From 70-18 sp041691815 (GTDB lineage: Bacteria > Pseudomonadota > Alphaproteobacteria > Acetobacterales > Acetobacteraceae), in assembly GCA_041691815.1 (NCBI GenBank), contig JBEPTZ010000068.1, forward strand, positions 1 to 23,009: DNA of 23,009 nt, written 5' to 3'. The notes under the pieces were generated by a model, which was not told the origin of the DNA, did not search any database, and saw nothing but the letters and a program-made list of their open reading frames with translations. Made by a program: the position numbers and the translations under genes. Positions 1-9,029 of this stretch are shown piece after piece. Every line of letters starts with the position of its first letter. The stretch's first letter is position 1.

Positions 1-82
1 CCCCGATGCCTTACCGCCTTCTCAAACTGGCTGACTATCCTGGGTAAGCAGGAAACTTTTTGTTCGTTTGCGCAGCCGGGTG

Positions 83-996
83 TTATGGCGGCGGCCGGCC
101 GGCGGCGGGGAGTGCGGCACGGGCCGGCCGGCCGGTGCGGAACAAATAAAGGCCGGCGGCGACGATGATCGCCATGCCGACCAGCGCCGGACCATCGGGC
201 AGATGACCCCAGACGATCAGGCGACCACGGCACCGGCGGGCAGCGAGGCGTAGCGGAAGCCGCCGACAAACGACACCTCGCCCAGCCGCATCGCCACGAT
301 CAGCAGGTGATAGGCGCCGGCGAGAAACACCGAGGCGCCGAACAGCAGGCCCCATTGCCCGGATGTCATCGGCTGCCAGCCGGCCAGCGCGGTGAGCGAG
401 GTGCCCACCAGCATCGCCGCCGCCGCACTGGCCAGCGTGATGATCAGCGACGGCACCCGCTGCGGCACGACGCGGGTGTAGAGATCGCGGGTGGCACTGC
501 ACAGCGTCGCCAGCAGTGCCAGAGCCGCCCACCAGCTGAAGCCGGCGGAGCCCGGGCGGGCGACCAGCAGCACCGCGGCGAAACCGATCGCCATCGCGAC
601 CCAGCGGTTCCACGGCACCTGCTCGCGCAGGAACACCACCGACAGCATCAGGATCATCAGCGGCGCGGTCTGGCCGATGGCGATCGCCAGCGCCATCGGC
701 ATGTTGAACAGCGCGATCAGGTAGGCGAACGTGCTGGTGACATCGAGCGCCGCGCGGCCGAGCGTGCGGCGTTCCAGCGCGTGGTGCGCCTGCGACCCCA
801 GGCCGGTGACCAGGATGGCGACCACGATCCAGGTCGTCGCGAACACGCCGCGCACGCCGATGGTCTGGGCGGCGGGCAGACCTTCGCTGGCCAGCTTGAT
901 CATCGCATCGTTGACGATGAACAGGCCGGTGGCGCCGAGCATGGCCATGGCGCCGCGCATATTTTCGCGCGCCCTCGAATCGGACGTTCGTTGCAT
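83..996 (-). pseudogene. EamA/DMT-family transporter, broken by one frameshift
   Basis: Inner-membrane drug/metabolite-type permease, normally about 300 residues with ten membrane helices. From the ATG at 996 the frame reads through hydrophobic helices typical of EamA proteins (for example LFIVNDAMIKLA near the N-terminus and AIGQTAPLMILMLSVVFL in the middle) and stops early at 217-219, after RYASLPAGAVVA. The missing last helix (LIVWGHLP, then PALVGMAIIVAAGLYLF) continues at once in another frame down to a stop at 83-85. Restoring one base near 217-222 gives a continuous protein of about 304 residues, the usual length. The break is therefore a one-base deletion or a sequencing error. An alternative start is the ATG at 960, which has AGGG upstream. 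Substrate unknown. It is divergent from the deacetylase gene. Confidence 0.8.
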
Positions 997-1283
997 GCTG
1001 CCTGGATAGCCTGCGGCGGAGATGTGGGAAAGCCGGCGATGCGGGCCGGAGCGGCTGCCTCAGGCGCCGATGATCGTTGAACGCCGGCCTGGTATCTGAC
1101 ACACTGGCGCCGAGCGTGGAGATGTCGGGCGGGCGCTTGCTGTCTGGCCGGCGCGCCTGTTTGGTATTGGAAGTGAACCGCATATCCCCGCAGCGCCGGC
1201 CGCAACCCGGCACCCAGGCCGCACACAACCCGAGCATCTTCGATCCGGCCGCAACCCGCGTGGCGCTGCCGGGCGGCCCGCCG

Positions 1284-2267
1284 ATGCTGCAGATCGTGGT
1301 GGATACCGAGGAGGAGTTTGACTGGCAGCGCCCGTTCGATCGGAACAGCGTGGCGGTCACCGCCATGCAATCGCAGTATCTGGCGCAGCAACTGTTCACG
1401 CCGTACGGGCTGAAGCCCACCTATGTGGTCGACTATCCGGTGGCCACCACGCCGGAATCGGTCGCCGTGTTCGCCGCGCTGCTCGCCGCCGACCAATGCC
1501 AGATCGGCGCGCATCTGCACCCCTGGGTGAACCCTCCGCATGAGGAGGCAGTGTCGAGCCATAATTCCTATCCGGGCAACCTGCCGGCGGCCCTGGAGCG
1601 GGCCAAACTGACCGCCTTGACCGAGGCCATCACCGCGTCGTTCGGCGTGCGGCCGCTGGTTTACAAGGCGGGCCGCTACGGTGTCGGTCCGTCCACCACC
1701 GCACTGCTGGAGGAGTTGGGATACCTGGTTGACCTCAGCGTGGTGCCGTTCAGCGATTTCGGCGGCGATGGCGGTCCCGATTTCACCGCCTGCCCGGATC
1801 GGCCGTACTGGGTCGGGGAGCCTGGCAAGCTGCTGGAAATTCCGCTGACCCGTGGCTTCTCCGGCCGTCTTGCTGGCAGCGGGCTTGCCGGCAGCGGGCG
1901 CGGCATTTACCGCCTCGCCGGCTCCGCCTGGGGTGCGCGAACCAGGGCGAAGGGGATACTGGCGCGCCTGGGCCTGCTGGAGCGGGCGACGCTGACCCCG
2001 GAAGGGGTCGATTTTGCCGCGCATGCCCGTCTGGTCGACGCCATGCTGCGGCAGGGGCATCGGGTGTTCACGCTCAGCTATCACAGCCCGTCGCTGGTGC
2101 CGGGCTTCACCCCCTATGTCCGCTCGCGCCGCGATCTCGACGCGTTCCTTGATTGCATCAAGCGGGTTCTCGAATTGTTTTTCGAGCGGCTCGGCGCGGT
2201 CGCCACGACTGCCCTCGACATACGTCGATATGCGCTGGAATCCGCGTCAGTTGCGACCCCGCGCTGA
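1284..2267 (+). CDS. Polysaccharide deacetylase family protein (WalW-like)
   Basis: Predicted metal-dependent carbohydrate deacetylase of the NodB/CE4-like fold. The N-terminus MLQIVVDTEEEFDW carries the first acidic motif (Asp7-Thr8-Glu9). GAHLHPWVNPP holds the paired histidines (His77, His79) that bind metal in this fold. YKAGRYG and FTLSYHSPSLVPGFTPYV are further family blocks. No signal peptide is visible, so it is probably cytoplasmic. The start is uncertain: the frame is open to a TTG at 1077, with ATG 1122 and GTG 1173 as other options, but none has a well-spaced ribosome site, and the upstream residues are low-complexity and unlike the family. I use ATG 1284, which begins the first conserved strand. 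It lies 39 bp before the three-domain gene, probably in the same transcript. A role in surface-polysaccharide modification is inferred. Confidence 0.82.
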   Translation: MLQIVVDTEEEFDWQRPFDRNSVAVTAMQSQYLAQQLFTPYGLKPTYVVDYPVATTPESVAVFAALLAADQCQIGAHLHPWVNPPHEEAVSSHNSYPGNLPAALERAKLTALTEAITASFGVRPLVYKAGRYGVGPSTTALLEELGYLVDLSVVPFSDFGGDGGPDFTACPDRPYWVGEPGKLLEIPLTRGFSGRLAGSGLAGSGRGIYRLAGSAWGARTRAKGILARLGLLERATLTPEGVDFAAHARLVDAMLRQGHRVFTLSYHSPSLVPGFTPYVRSRRDLDAFLDCIKRVLELFFERLGAVATTALDIRRYALESASVATPR

Positions 2268-2306
2268 CGTGGCCCGTGCTGGCTCACGGCACGTGCGCGG
2301 CCCGGG

Positions 2307-5234
2307 ATGATCGCGGCCGACGCCCTTTCGGTGCTGATCGACGATGCCGCGGACTGGGCGGCGATCGCCGCGCGGTGGCGTGAACTGCAGACGCGGGCGG
2401 ATACCTCGTTCTTCCTGACCTGGGACTGGATTGGCTGCTGGCTGCAGCAGAGCGGGGTTTCGCTGCATCTGGTGACGGTTCGCCACCAGGAGCGGATTGT
2501 CGCGATGGCGCTGCTGCACGAGTCGCGGCAATTCCGCCACGGCCTGCTGCGAACCAACGCCCTGATGCTGCACCAGACCGGCCGGCCGGCGACCGACGTG
2601 ATCACCATCGAGCATAATGGCATGCTGATCGATCGGGATTACGGCTTTGCGCCGGTCGAGGCCGTGCTTGGTCACCTGTTGCGCCTGAACCCGACGGCGG
2701 AGTTCCCGCGTTGGGACGAATTGCAGCTCGGCGGTTTTCCCTCGCCGGAACGCCTCGAATCGCTGGCCGACCGGTTCGGGCTGATGACCTGGTACCATTC
2801 CCACAAGCCGTCCCGCGCGGTCGATCTGACGGAAATCCGCGCGTCCGGCGGCTCCTATCTCGACTCGCTGAGCGCCAACACGCGCTACCAGATTCGCCGC
2901 TCGATCCGGCTTTACGAAAAGCGCGGCCCGTTGAGTGCCAGCCGTGCCAGCGGGGTCGACGAGGCGATGCGCTATTTTGACCACATGAAGGAGCTGCACC
3001 AGAGCTACTGGGCCGGCCGCGGGGAGCGTGGCAGCTTTGCCTATCCGTTCTTCGAGAAATTCCACCGCGCGCTGGTCGCCGAGTGCCTGCCGAAGGGGAC
3101 GCTGGAACTGGTCTGCATCGCGGTCGGCGGTCAACCGATCGGCTATGTCTACAACTTCATCCACGATGGCTGGGTCTGCGCCTATCACACCGGCTTCCGC
3201 TATGAGAGCGATGCCAAGCTGAAGCCCGGGCTGGTCAGCCATTACCTGTGCATCATGTGGCATCTGCAGCGCGGTGCGCTGCGCTACGATTTCCTCGCTG
3301 GCGATGAGCGCTACAAGGCGAACCTGGCCAAGCCGGGGCCGAATATCGCCCATGTCGTGCTGCAGCGGCCGTTGCTGAAGCTGCGGGCCGAAATGTGGGC
3401 GCGGCAGCTGAAGAACCAGGGGCGGCTGCGCTGGCCGGGCGGCGCCGGGGCACCCGCTGCGGCGCCCGCTCCAGTGATCCACGCGGCGGCGGGAGAGAGC
3501 GGCGAGCGGCGGGGGAAAGCCCTGGTACTGGGCGACGATACCCGCAGCTTCCTGGCTATCGTCAGGTCGCTGGGGCGCGCGGGTATCGAGGTGCATGTCG
3601 CCCCCGCCAACTTCGCCTCCGCGGCGCTGAAATCGCGCTATATCGCCGGCACGCATTACTTGCCGTATTGGATGGACGACGGCGCGGTGTGGCTGCAGGC
3701 GATGGAGGCGTTGCTGCGGCAGGAACGCTTCGACCTGGTGATTCCCTGCAACGAGACCACGCTGCTGCCGATTCGCCACCATCGCGAGCGGCTGCAACGG
3801 TTCACGAGGCTGGCAATCCCGGACGATCACGCGATCGACGTGCTGTTCGACAAGCATGCCACGCGGGAGTTGGCGCGCGCGGTCGGCGTTCCGGTCTCGC
3901 CTGGGCGGCTGGCGCGGCCGGATGATACCGCGGAGGCGGTGCTGGCCGAGCTGGGCGCGCCGCTGGTGATCAAGGAGCGGCAATCCTACGCGTTCGACGA
4001 CCTGCACGCCCGCAACAAGGTGCAGTTCGCCGGTTCCGCCGCCGAACTCCGGGAGCTGCTCGCCAACCCGCATCCCGCCGGGCTGCTCTATGAGGCGTTC
4101 TTCCCCGGCCGCGGCGCCGGCTATTCGGTGCTGGCCAGCCACGGCAAGGTGTTGCAGGCGTTCGAGCATCACCGGCAGCGGGAAAGCGGCGCCAGCGGCA
4201 GCTATTACCGGGTCAGTGCGCCATTCACGCCGGCGCTGGCCAAGGGTTGCGCCGCCATGATTGCCGCCCTCGACTACACCGGCGTCGCGATGTTCGAGTT
4301 CCGGCTGGACAGCCGAAGCGGCCAGTGGCTGCTACTGGAGGTCAATGCCCGGCCGTGGGGATCGATGCCGCTGCCGGTTGGTCTCGGGGTGGATTTTCCG
4401 TATCGCTGGTACGAGCTGCTGGTGGAGGGAACTGAGACGCCGGAGGTGGCGTACCGCCCGGGAATTTACGGGCGCAACCTGGTGCCGGACCTCTGGGCGA
4501 GCCTGTCCGACGCGCGGGCGGCGCATGCCGGGATCGGCGGCACACTGAAGCTTGCCGCCAGCAGACTCGGGGAGTTTCGCCGGGTATTTACCGGCCGGGA
4601 AATCCAGGACGTTCTGGTCCGCGACGACATGGCGCCGGGGTTTCGTGAATTGCGGGACCTGTTCAGCGATCTTGCCGGCAGGATCGGACGTCGGCTGCCG
4701 CTGGCGTCGCGGCTCCGGCGGGGCAGGGCGCAGCGGGCGTTGCGGCAGGCGCTCGCCGGCGCGGGCTCAGCACCGGTGCGTCTGCTGTTCGTGTGCCAGG
4801 GCAACATCTGTCGCAGTCCGTTCGCGGCGGCGGTGCTGGCGGCACGGCTCGGCACGCAGGCCGGCTCGGTCAGCGTGGGATCATTCGGCATGATGCCGCG
4901 TCCTGGCCGGCCGACTCCGGATGCCGGCATCGCGGCGGCCCGCGCCAGGGGGATCGACCTGAGCCGACATCGCTCGGCGCATCTGTCCCGCGAGGAGGCG
5001 ATGGCGGCGACGGTGATCCTGGTGTTCGACGACATCAACCGCCGCGCCGTGCTGGAGCGGTATCCCGAAATCCGTGCCCCGGTGCTCAAGCTGGGCCATT
5101 TCCTGGCCGAGCCGGTCGCCGATATCAACGACCCGATCGATGGCGACCAGGCCGTCTATGTTGCAACCTACGGGGTGATCGAGCGTGCCGTCGATCGCCT
5201 GGTGACGGCTCTGGCCGCTGACCGCCGCCTATAG
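2307..5234 (+). CDS. Three-domain fusion: CelD/FemAB-type acetyltransferase, ATP-grasp, LMW protein-tyrosine-phosphatase
   Basis: One unbroken 975-residue frame. Residues about 1-370 resemble the CelD/FemAB-like GNAT fold found in exopolysaccharide loci; a marker is the RYDFLAGDERYK block. An Ala/Pro-rich linker (about 372-402) leads to an ATP-grasp ligase-like module from GKALVLGDD (residue 403) to about 750, with VIKERQS and a metal/ATP-site block EVNARPWGSM (Glu678, Asn680). After a basic linker, residues 825-970 are a low-molecular-weight phosphatase domain: the CX5R loop CQGNICRS (Cys830, Arg836) and the late acid motif NDPID are both intact. Such phosphatases usually act on polysaccharide tyrosine kinases or as arsenate reductases. 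The ATP-grasp may ligate a carboxylate to an amine or similar nucleophile. The combined role, perhaps glycan decoration, is inferred. Start ATG 2307 has only a weak GGG ribosome site. Confidence 0.85.
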   Translation: MIAADALSVLIDDAADWAAIAARWRELQTRADTSFFLTWDWIGCWLQQSGVSLHLVTVRHQERIVAMALLHESRQFRHGLLRTNALMLHQTGRPATDVITIEHNGMLIDRDYGFAPVEAVLGHLLRLNPTAEFPRWDELQLGGFPSPERLESLADRFGLMTWYHSHKPSRAVDLTEIRASGGSYLDSLSANTRYQIRRSIRLYEKRGPLSASRASGVDEAMRYFDHMKELHQSYWAGRGERGSFAYPFFEKFHRALVAECLPKGTLELVCIAVGGQPIGYVYNFIHDGWVCAYHTGFRYESDAKLKPGLVSHYLCIMWHLQRGALRYDFLAGDERYKANLAKPGPNIAHVVLQRPLLKLRAEMWARQLKNQGRLRWPGGAGAPAAAPAPVIHAAAGESGERRGKALVLGDDTRSFLAIVRSLGRAGIEVHVAPANFASAALKSRYIAGTHYLPYWMDDGAVWLQAMEALLRQERFDLVIPCNETTLLPIRHHRERLQRFTRLAIPDDHAIDVLFDKHATRELARAVGVPVSPGRLARPDDTAEAVLAELGAPLVIKERQSYAFDDLHARNKVQFAGSAAELRELLANPHPAGLLYEAFFPGRGAGYSVLASHGKVLQAFEHHRQRESGASGSYYRVSAPFTPALAKGCAAMIAALDYTGVAMFEFRLDSRSGQWLLLEVNARPWGSMPLPVGLGVDFPYRWYELLVEGTETPEVAYRPGIYGRNLVPDLWASLSDARAAHAGIGGTLKLAASRLGEFRRVFTGREIQDVLVRDDMAPGFRELRDLFSDLAGRIGRRLPLASRLRRGRAQRALRQALAGAGSAPVRLLFVCQGNICRSPFAAAVLAARLGTQAGSVSVGSFGMMPRPGRPTPDAGIAAARARGIDLSRHRSAHLSREEAMAATVILVFDDINRRAVLERYPEIRAPVLKLGHFLAEPVADINDPIDGDQAVYVATYGVIERAVDRLVTALAADRRL

Positions 5235-5246
5235 CGTGACTGGCTG

Positions 5247-5272
5247 GCTGGCCGCCCGACGTGCCGGCCAGC
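5247..5272. terminator. GC-rich hairpin between convergent genes, possible two-way terminator
   Basis: Perfect 8-bp inverted repeat, GCTGGCCG (5247-5254) and CGGCCAGC (5265-5272), with a 10-nt loop. It sits in the 44-bp gap between the stop codons of the three-domain gene (+) and the glycosyltransferase (-). No T-tract follows on either strand, so intrinsic termination is plausible from position but not proven. Confidence 0.4.
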
Positions 5273-5278
5273 GCCGGG

Positions 5279-6247
5279 TTACCGCCACAGTCGCCGCCAG
5301 AGTAGCAGCAGCAGATACGCGCTCCAGCGCGGGTTGAAGCCGATCCACCCGGCCTCCAACCCATAGTACAACGCCAGGGCGTGCCGCCGATCCGCGGCCA
5401 ATTCGTGCGAGATGGTCTTCAGCGTATAGACCTTGTGCTGCACCGCATACTTGCGGATCGCCGGGTGTGTAGAGAACAGGATGGCCTTGTCCAGTAGCCG
5501 CAACTGGTACAGCCGCTTGGCGAGCGAATCCATGCTCGTCGACATGTTGGCCCTGGCCCCGGCGTCCGGGATATTGTGGCGGGCAACCACATCCGGCAGA
5601 TACAGGATCGACGCCGCGGCATCGATCGCGCGCAGATAGAAGTCGCGATCGCCTTCGTAGCGCAGCGTCTCGTCGAACCCGCCGATCCGCTCGAGATAAG
5701 TGCGGCGAACGATGATGGTATTCACATGCGCGAACCCGGTGCTCCGCAGCAGATCGTCGGGTGTCACGACAAACGCGCCGGTGTCGTCGCAGATCAGCGG
5801 ACGCCCGGCTCGTTCCAGCAGGTCTTCGATCCATACCGCCCCAGGCACCGCCACGCCGTCCCGATACGCGTGCTGGTTGGCCAGCACGAGGTCCGGCGCC
5901 TCTCCGCGTGCCTCGATCACCCGCGCCACCCGCGCCAGATGCTGGTCGTCGGTCCAGAGGTCATCATCATCCAGGAAGCCGACATAGCGGCCGCCGGCGA
6001 GTGCCACTCCGGCGTTCAGCGCATAGCTTGGCCCGTGGCCCTGGGCGCGCTGGGGCAGGTCGAGCCGGCGGCAGCGCGGTCCCAGCGATTGAACCAGTTC
6101 GGCGAGCGCCGGCGCGTGAGTATCGTCCGAGCCGTCGTTGACCAGCACCATCTCCCAATCGGTCCAGCTTTGCCGCAGCACCGAGTCGATGGCCTGGCGG
6201 ACCAGGGCGGGGCGATTGCGCGTGGCGATCACGACGGTAAAATACAT
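5279..6247 (-). CDS. Glycosyltransferase family 2
   Basis: Transfers a sugar from a nucleotide donor, with the GT-A fold. MYFTVVIATRNRP opens the Rossmann-like nucleotide-binding half, VLVNDGSDD (around residues 34-42) is the family's donor-binding acid block, and GFLDDDDLW (Asp93-Asp96) is the DXD-type metal site. A later ED-type acceptor region is recognisable around GFDETLRYEGDRDFYLRA. The length of 322 residues is normal. The C-terminus ends in a short Leu/Trp/Arg-rich stretch that may touch the membrane, but there are no clear transmembrane helices. I use ATG 6247 rather than the longer TTG frame at 6307, because the conserved domain begins at that Met. It is convergent with the three-domain gene and divergent from the first importer operon. 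Likely role: surface polysaccharide synthesis; acceptor and sugar unknown. Confidence 0.9.
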   Translation of the reverse strand: MYFTVVIATRNRPALVRQAIDSVLRQSWTDWEMVLVNDGSDDTHAPALAELVQSLGPRCRRLDLPQRAQGHGPSYALNAGVALAGGRYVGFLDDDDLWTDDQHLARVARVIEARGEAPDLVLANQHAYRDGVAVPGAVWIEDLLERAGRPLICDDTGAFVVTPDDLLRSTGFAHVNTIIVRRTYLERIGGFDETLRYEGDRDFYLRAIDAAASILYLPDVVARHNIPDAGARANMSTSMDSLAKRLYQLRLLDKAILFSTHPAIRKYAVQHKVYTLKTISHELAADRRHALALYYGLEAGWIGFNPRWSAYLLLLLWRRLWR

Positions 6248-6526
6248 AGGCGCGAGTCTACCGCCTTCCCCTAGTCGATTGGAACCACAAACAAACCGGC
6301 GGGCCAACGCGGGTCGGACAGTCTTGCACGCGGGCTTGCTGGATCACCACCGTCAGGGGCGGGATCGGATCGGTCACGCCAGCATCGGGTCGGCCGCGAT
6401 CTATTCGCCGACCTGTTCACGCTCCAGCCGCGGACGATCCGTCCATCAGCAGCGGAACGATGCATGCCGCACTTCCAAAATGTACCGCTTTGCGAATACG
6501 ATGCCGCCAACATTGGGAGACCAGCC

Positions 6527-8080
6527 ATGAACTACCTCCGCAGCCTCCCGGCCGCAGCGTTGCTGGCCGGGGTATTGGCGTCGGCGCCGGCCGCCCTGGC
6601 GGCGCCGAAGACCACGCTGGTGGTGGGCATGGCGGCGCAGGACGTCGGCAAGCTGGACCCGCAGCAGGCGGTTTCCACCATCGACCGCGCGGTGGCGGTG
6701 TGGATGTTCAACGGCCTAGTGCGCTTCGCCCCCGGCAGCGTCAACCCGGCCAGCATCGAGCCCGATCTGGCGACCAAGTGGGAGTTCTCGCCGGACAAGA
6801 CCGAGTGGACCTTCCATCTGCGCCAGGGGGTGAAATGGCATGGCGACTACGGCGAGTTCACCGCCGATGACGTGGTGTTCAGCCTGGCCAAGGCGGCCGA
6901 CCCCAAGCGCTCGGCGTTCTCCGGCGATTTCGCCGCGATCAAGTCGGTGGAGAAGATCGATCCGTACACTGTCAAGATCACCCTGAAGCACGCGATGCCT
7001 AGCCTGCTCGGGCTGCTGACCAACTATTCCGGCGGCTTCATCGTCTCCAAGAAGGCGGTGGAGGCGATGGGCGACAAGTACAACAGCCACCCGATCGGCA
7101 CCGGGCCGTTCGCCTTCGCCTCGGTGACGCCGAACCAGTCGCTGGAGTTGGTGGCCAATGAGGCGTATTTCCGCGGCGCGCCGATGATCAAGAACATCAG
7201 CTACCGCTTCCTGCCGTCCGGCGCCTCGCGCGACCTGGCGTTCCGCAGCGGCGAACTCGATCTGGAATACGGCAATTCCGACCAGACCTGGATCGACCGG
7301 ATGAAGAAGGTGCCGCACGCCATCGTCGACGTGTTCGAGCCGGCCGAGGAGGCGCTGCTGCATCTCAACCAGTCGCAGAAGCCGCTCGACGACATCCGCG
7401 TGCGCCAGGCGATCGCCTATGCGGTGAACCGGCCGGAACTGCTGGCCTGGCAGGGCAAGGACGCGACGCGCGAGCCGAAAAGCGTGATCCCAGGCGGCAA
7501 TCTCGGCTATGTCGATGCTGGGCTGTTGCCGCATGACCTGGCCAAGGCCAAGGCGCTGCTGGCCGAGGCCGGCTTTCCGAACGGACTGACCTTGAAGGTG
7601 ATCCATACCCAGCTGCCGGGCATGCTGGCGCAGATGCAGGTGGTGCAGGCGCAACTGAAGAAGGCCGGCATCAATCTCGACCTGCAGATCGTCGAGCATG
7701 CCACCTTCCACCAGATGATCCGCAAGGACCTGTCGCCGATCGTGTTCTACTCGGCGGCGCGCTTTCCGGTGGCGGATCTGTATCTGACGCAGTTCTACGA
7801 CTCGCATTCGATCATCAACCAGCCCGGCGGCATCACCAATTTCAGCCACTGCAAGGTGGCCGACAAGGAGATCGAGGCGGCGCGCACCGAGCCGAACGAC
7901 GCCAAGCAGGTGGCGCTGTGGCAGGAGGCGCAGAAGAAGATCGTCGCCGACGTCTGCGCGGTGCCGCTGATCGAGACACTGCAGGACTGGGTGCGCACCG
8001 ACAAACTCGACTACGGCTACGACCTGAAGGGCTCGCTGTCGCTGGGGCCGCTGATCACCGAGAAGACGCACTTCAAGTGA
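6527..8080 (+). CDS. ABC transporter family 5 solute-binding protein (importer 1)
   Basis: Periplasmic ligand-binding component of a dipeptide/oligopeptide/nickel-type importer. The ATG at 6527 is preceded by GGGAGA six bases upstream and starts a classical signal peptide (MNYLRSLP, hydrophobic core, cleavage near AALA-A about residue 26). An in-frame ATG at 6464 lacks this logic. The mature protein shows SBP_bac_5 features: LDPQQAVSTIDRAVAVWMFNGLV, then the conserved block TFHLRQGVKWHGDYGEFTADDVVFSL, then NHPIGTGPF-like residues (SHPIGTGPFAF) and late VRQAIAYAVNR. The length of 517 residues is typical. Seven bases separate it from the permease gene. The ligand could be a peptide, opine, glycoside or other small molecule; it cannot be resolved from sequence. 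Confidence 0.92.
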   Translation: MNYLRSLPAAALLAGVLASAPAALAAPKTTLVVGMAAQDVGKLDPQQAVSTIDRAVAVWMFNGLVRFAPGSVNPASIEPDLATKWEFSPDKTEWTFHLRQGVKWHGDYGEFTADDVVFSLAKAADPKRSAFSGDFAAIKSVEKIDPYTVKITLKHAMPSLLGLLTNYSGGFIVSKKAVEAMGDKYNSHPIGTGPFAFASVTPNQSLELVANEAYFRGAPMIKNISYRFLPSGASRDLAFRSGELDLEYGNSDQTWIDRMKKVPHAIVDVFEPAEEALLHLNQSQKPLDDIRVRQAIAYAVNRPELLAWQGKDATREPKSVIPGGNLGYVDAGLLPHDLAKAKALLAEAGFPNGLTLKVIHTQLPGMLAQMQVVQAQLKKAGINLDLQIVEHATFHQMIRKDLSPIVFYSAARFPVADLYLTQFYDSHSIINQPGGITNFSHCKVADKEIEAARTEPNDAKQVALWQEAQKKIVADVCAVPLIETLQDWVRTDKLDYGYDLKGSLSLGPLITEKTHFK

Positions 8081-8087
8081 TACGCGG

Positions 8088-9029
8088 GTGATCTTCTACG
8101 TCATCCGGCGGCTGCTGGCGGCGGTGCCGACGCTGCTTGCCGTGTTGACGCTGGTGTTCGTCATCGTGCGGATCGTCCCTGGCGATCCGGCGGTGGCGAT
8201 CCTGGGCGACCGCGCGACGCCCGAGGCGGTGGTGGCGATGCAGCACCGGCTGGGGCTGGATCGGCCGATCTGGGCGCAATACGTCACCTTCATGGGCCAC
8301 TCGCTGCAGGGCGATTTCGGCACCTCGATGGTCACCAACCGGCCGATCCTGGTCGATGTCGCGGCGGTGCTGCCGCACACGCTGCAACTGACCATCGCGG
8401 CGATGATCATCGGCACGCTGATGGGGGTGCCGGCCGGGGTGTTCGCGGCGCTGTACCGCAACCGCTGGATCGACGTGCTGGTGCGGATGGTGTCGCTGGT
8501 CGGGCTGTCGTTTCCGGTGTTCGTCTCTGGCGTGTTCGCGCTGCTGCTGTTTGCGCTGCACTGGCCGCTGTTCCCGGTGATCGGCAACGCCAACCTGGCC
8601 GACCCGCTCGATGTTCTGGACAAGCTGGTGCTGCCGGCCACCACGCTCGGCATCATCATGGCGGCCTATATCACCCGCGTCACCCGCAGTTCGATGCTGC
8701 AGGTGCTGAGCGAGGACTACATGCGCACCGCGCGCGCCAAGGGGGTGCCCTGGCGGCGGGTGGTGTGGCGACATGGTTTGCGCAACGCCGGGCTGCCGGT
8801 GGTGACTGTGGTGGGCCTTTACGTCGGTATCCTGATCGGCAACTCGGTGCTGACCGAGATCGTGTTCAACCGGCCTGGACTCGGCAAGATCATCGTCTCG
8901 GCACTCGACCAGCGCGACTACACGATGCTGCAGGGGTTGATGACCGTCTACTGCTTCCTGATCGTGGTGGTGAACCTGCTGACCGACCTGACCTACGGCC
9001 TGATCGACCCGCGGGTGAAGCAGGCGTGA
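8088..9029 (+). CDS. ABC transporter permease, DppB/OppB type (importer 1)
   Basis: Inner-membrane channel subunit of importer 1. It starts at GTG 8088, seven bases after the binding-protein stop; no strong ribosome site is visible, so translational coupling is likely. FYVIRRLLAAVPTLLAVLTLVFVIVRIVPGDPA is the signature N-terminus of the B-type permease, with the first helix and the conserved GDP. The cytoplasmic ATPase-coupling loop is seen at ARAKGVPWRRVVWRHGLRNAGLP, followed by the final conserved region EIVFNRPGLGKIIVSAL. The length of 313 residues is normal, with about six helices. It overlaps the next permease by a GTGA junction. Confidence 0.93.
   Translation: MIFYVIRRLLAAVPTLLAVLTLVFVIVRIVPGDPAVAILGDRATPEAVVAMQHRLGLDRPIWAQYVTFMGHSLQGDFGTSMVTNRPILVDVAAVLPHTLQLTIAAMIIGTLMGVPAGVFAALYRNRWIDVLVRMVSLVGLSFPVFVSGVFALLLFALHWPLFPVIGNANLADPLDVLDKLVLPATTLGIIMAAYITRVTRSSMLQVLSEDYMRTARAKGVPWRRVVWRHGLRNAGLPVVTVVGLYVGILIGNSVLTEIVFNRPGLGKIIVSALDQRDYTMLQGLMTVYCFLIVVVNLLTDLTYGLIDPRVKQA

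Noticed and set aside
3..47. Possible C-terminal tail of a plus-strand gene entering from the left
   Set aside because: Only about 14 codons (ending ADYPG, stop at 45-47) are visible, too short to support a call.
1077..1283. N-terminal extension of the deacetylase from a TTG
   Set aside because: TTG start with no ribosome site; the extension is unlike the family, and the conserved first strand begins at ATG 1284. A shorter extension from ATG 1122 or GTG 1173 cannot be excluded.
83..1420. 445-codon minus-strand frame
   Set aside because: Only its last roughly 45 codons are real, as the displaced C-terminus of the EamA permease. The rest is out of frame with that gene and overlaps the deacetylase gene.
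2247..4172. 641-codon open frame on the minus strand
   Set aside because: It lies antisense to the three-domain fusion gene, whose domains are clear. Its translation is rich in Arg, Gln and Gly and has no recognisable motif.
6473..6502. TTCCAA and TACGAT with 18-nt spacing upstream of importer 1
   Set aside because: The -35 matches consensus at only three positions and the leader would be very short; not strong enough to list as a promoter.
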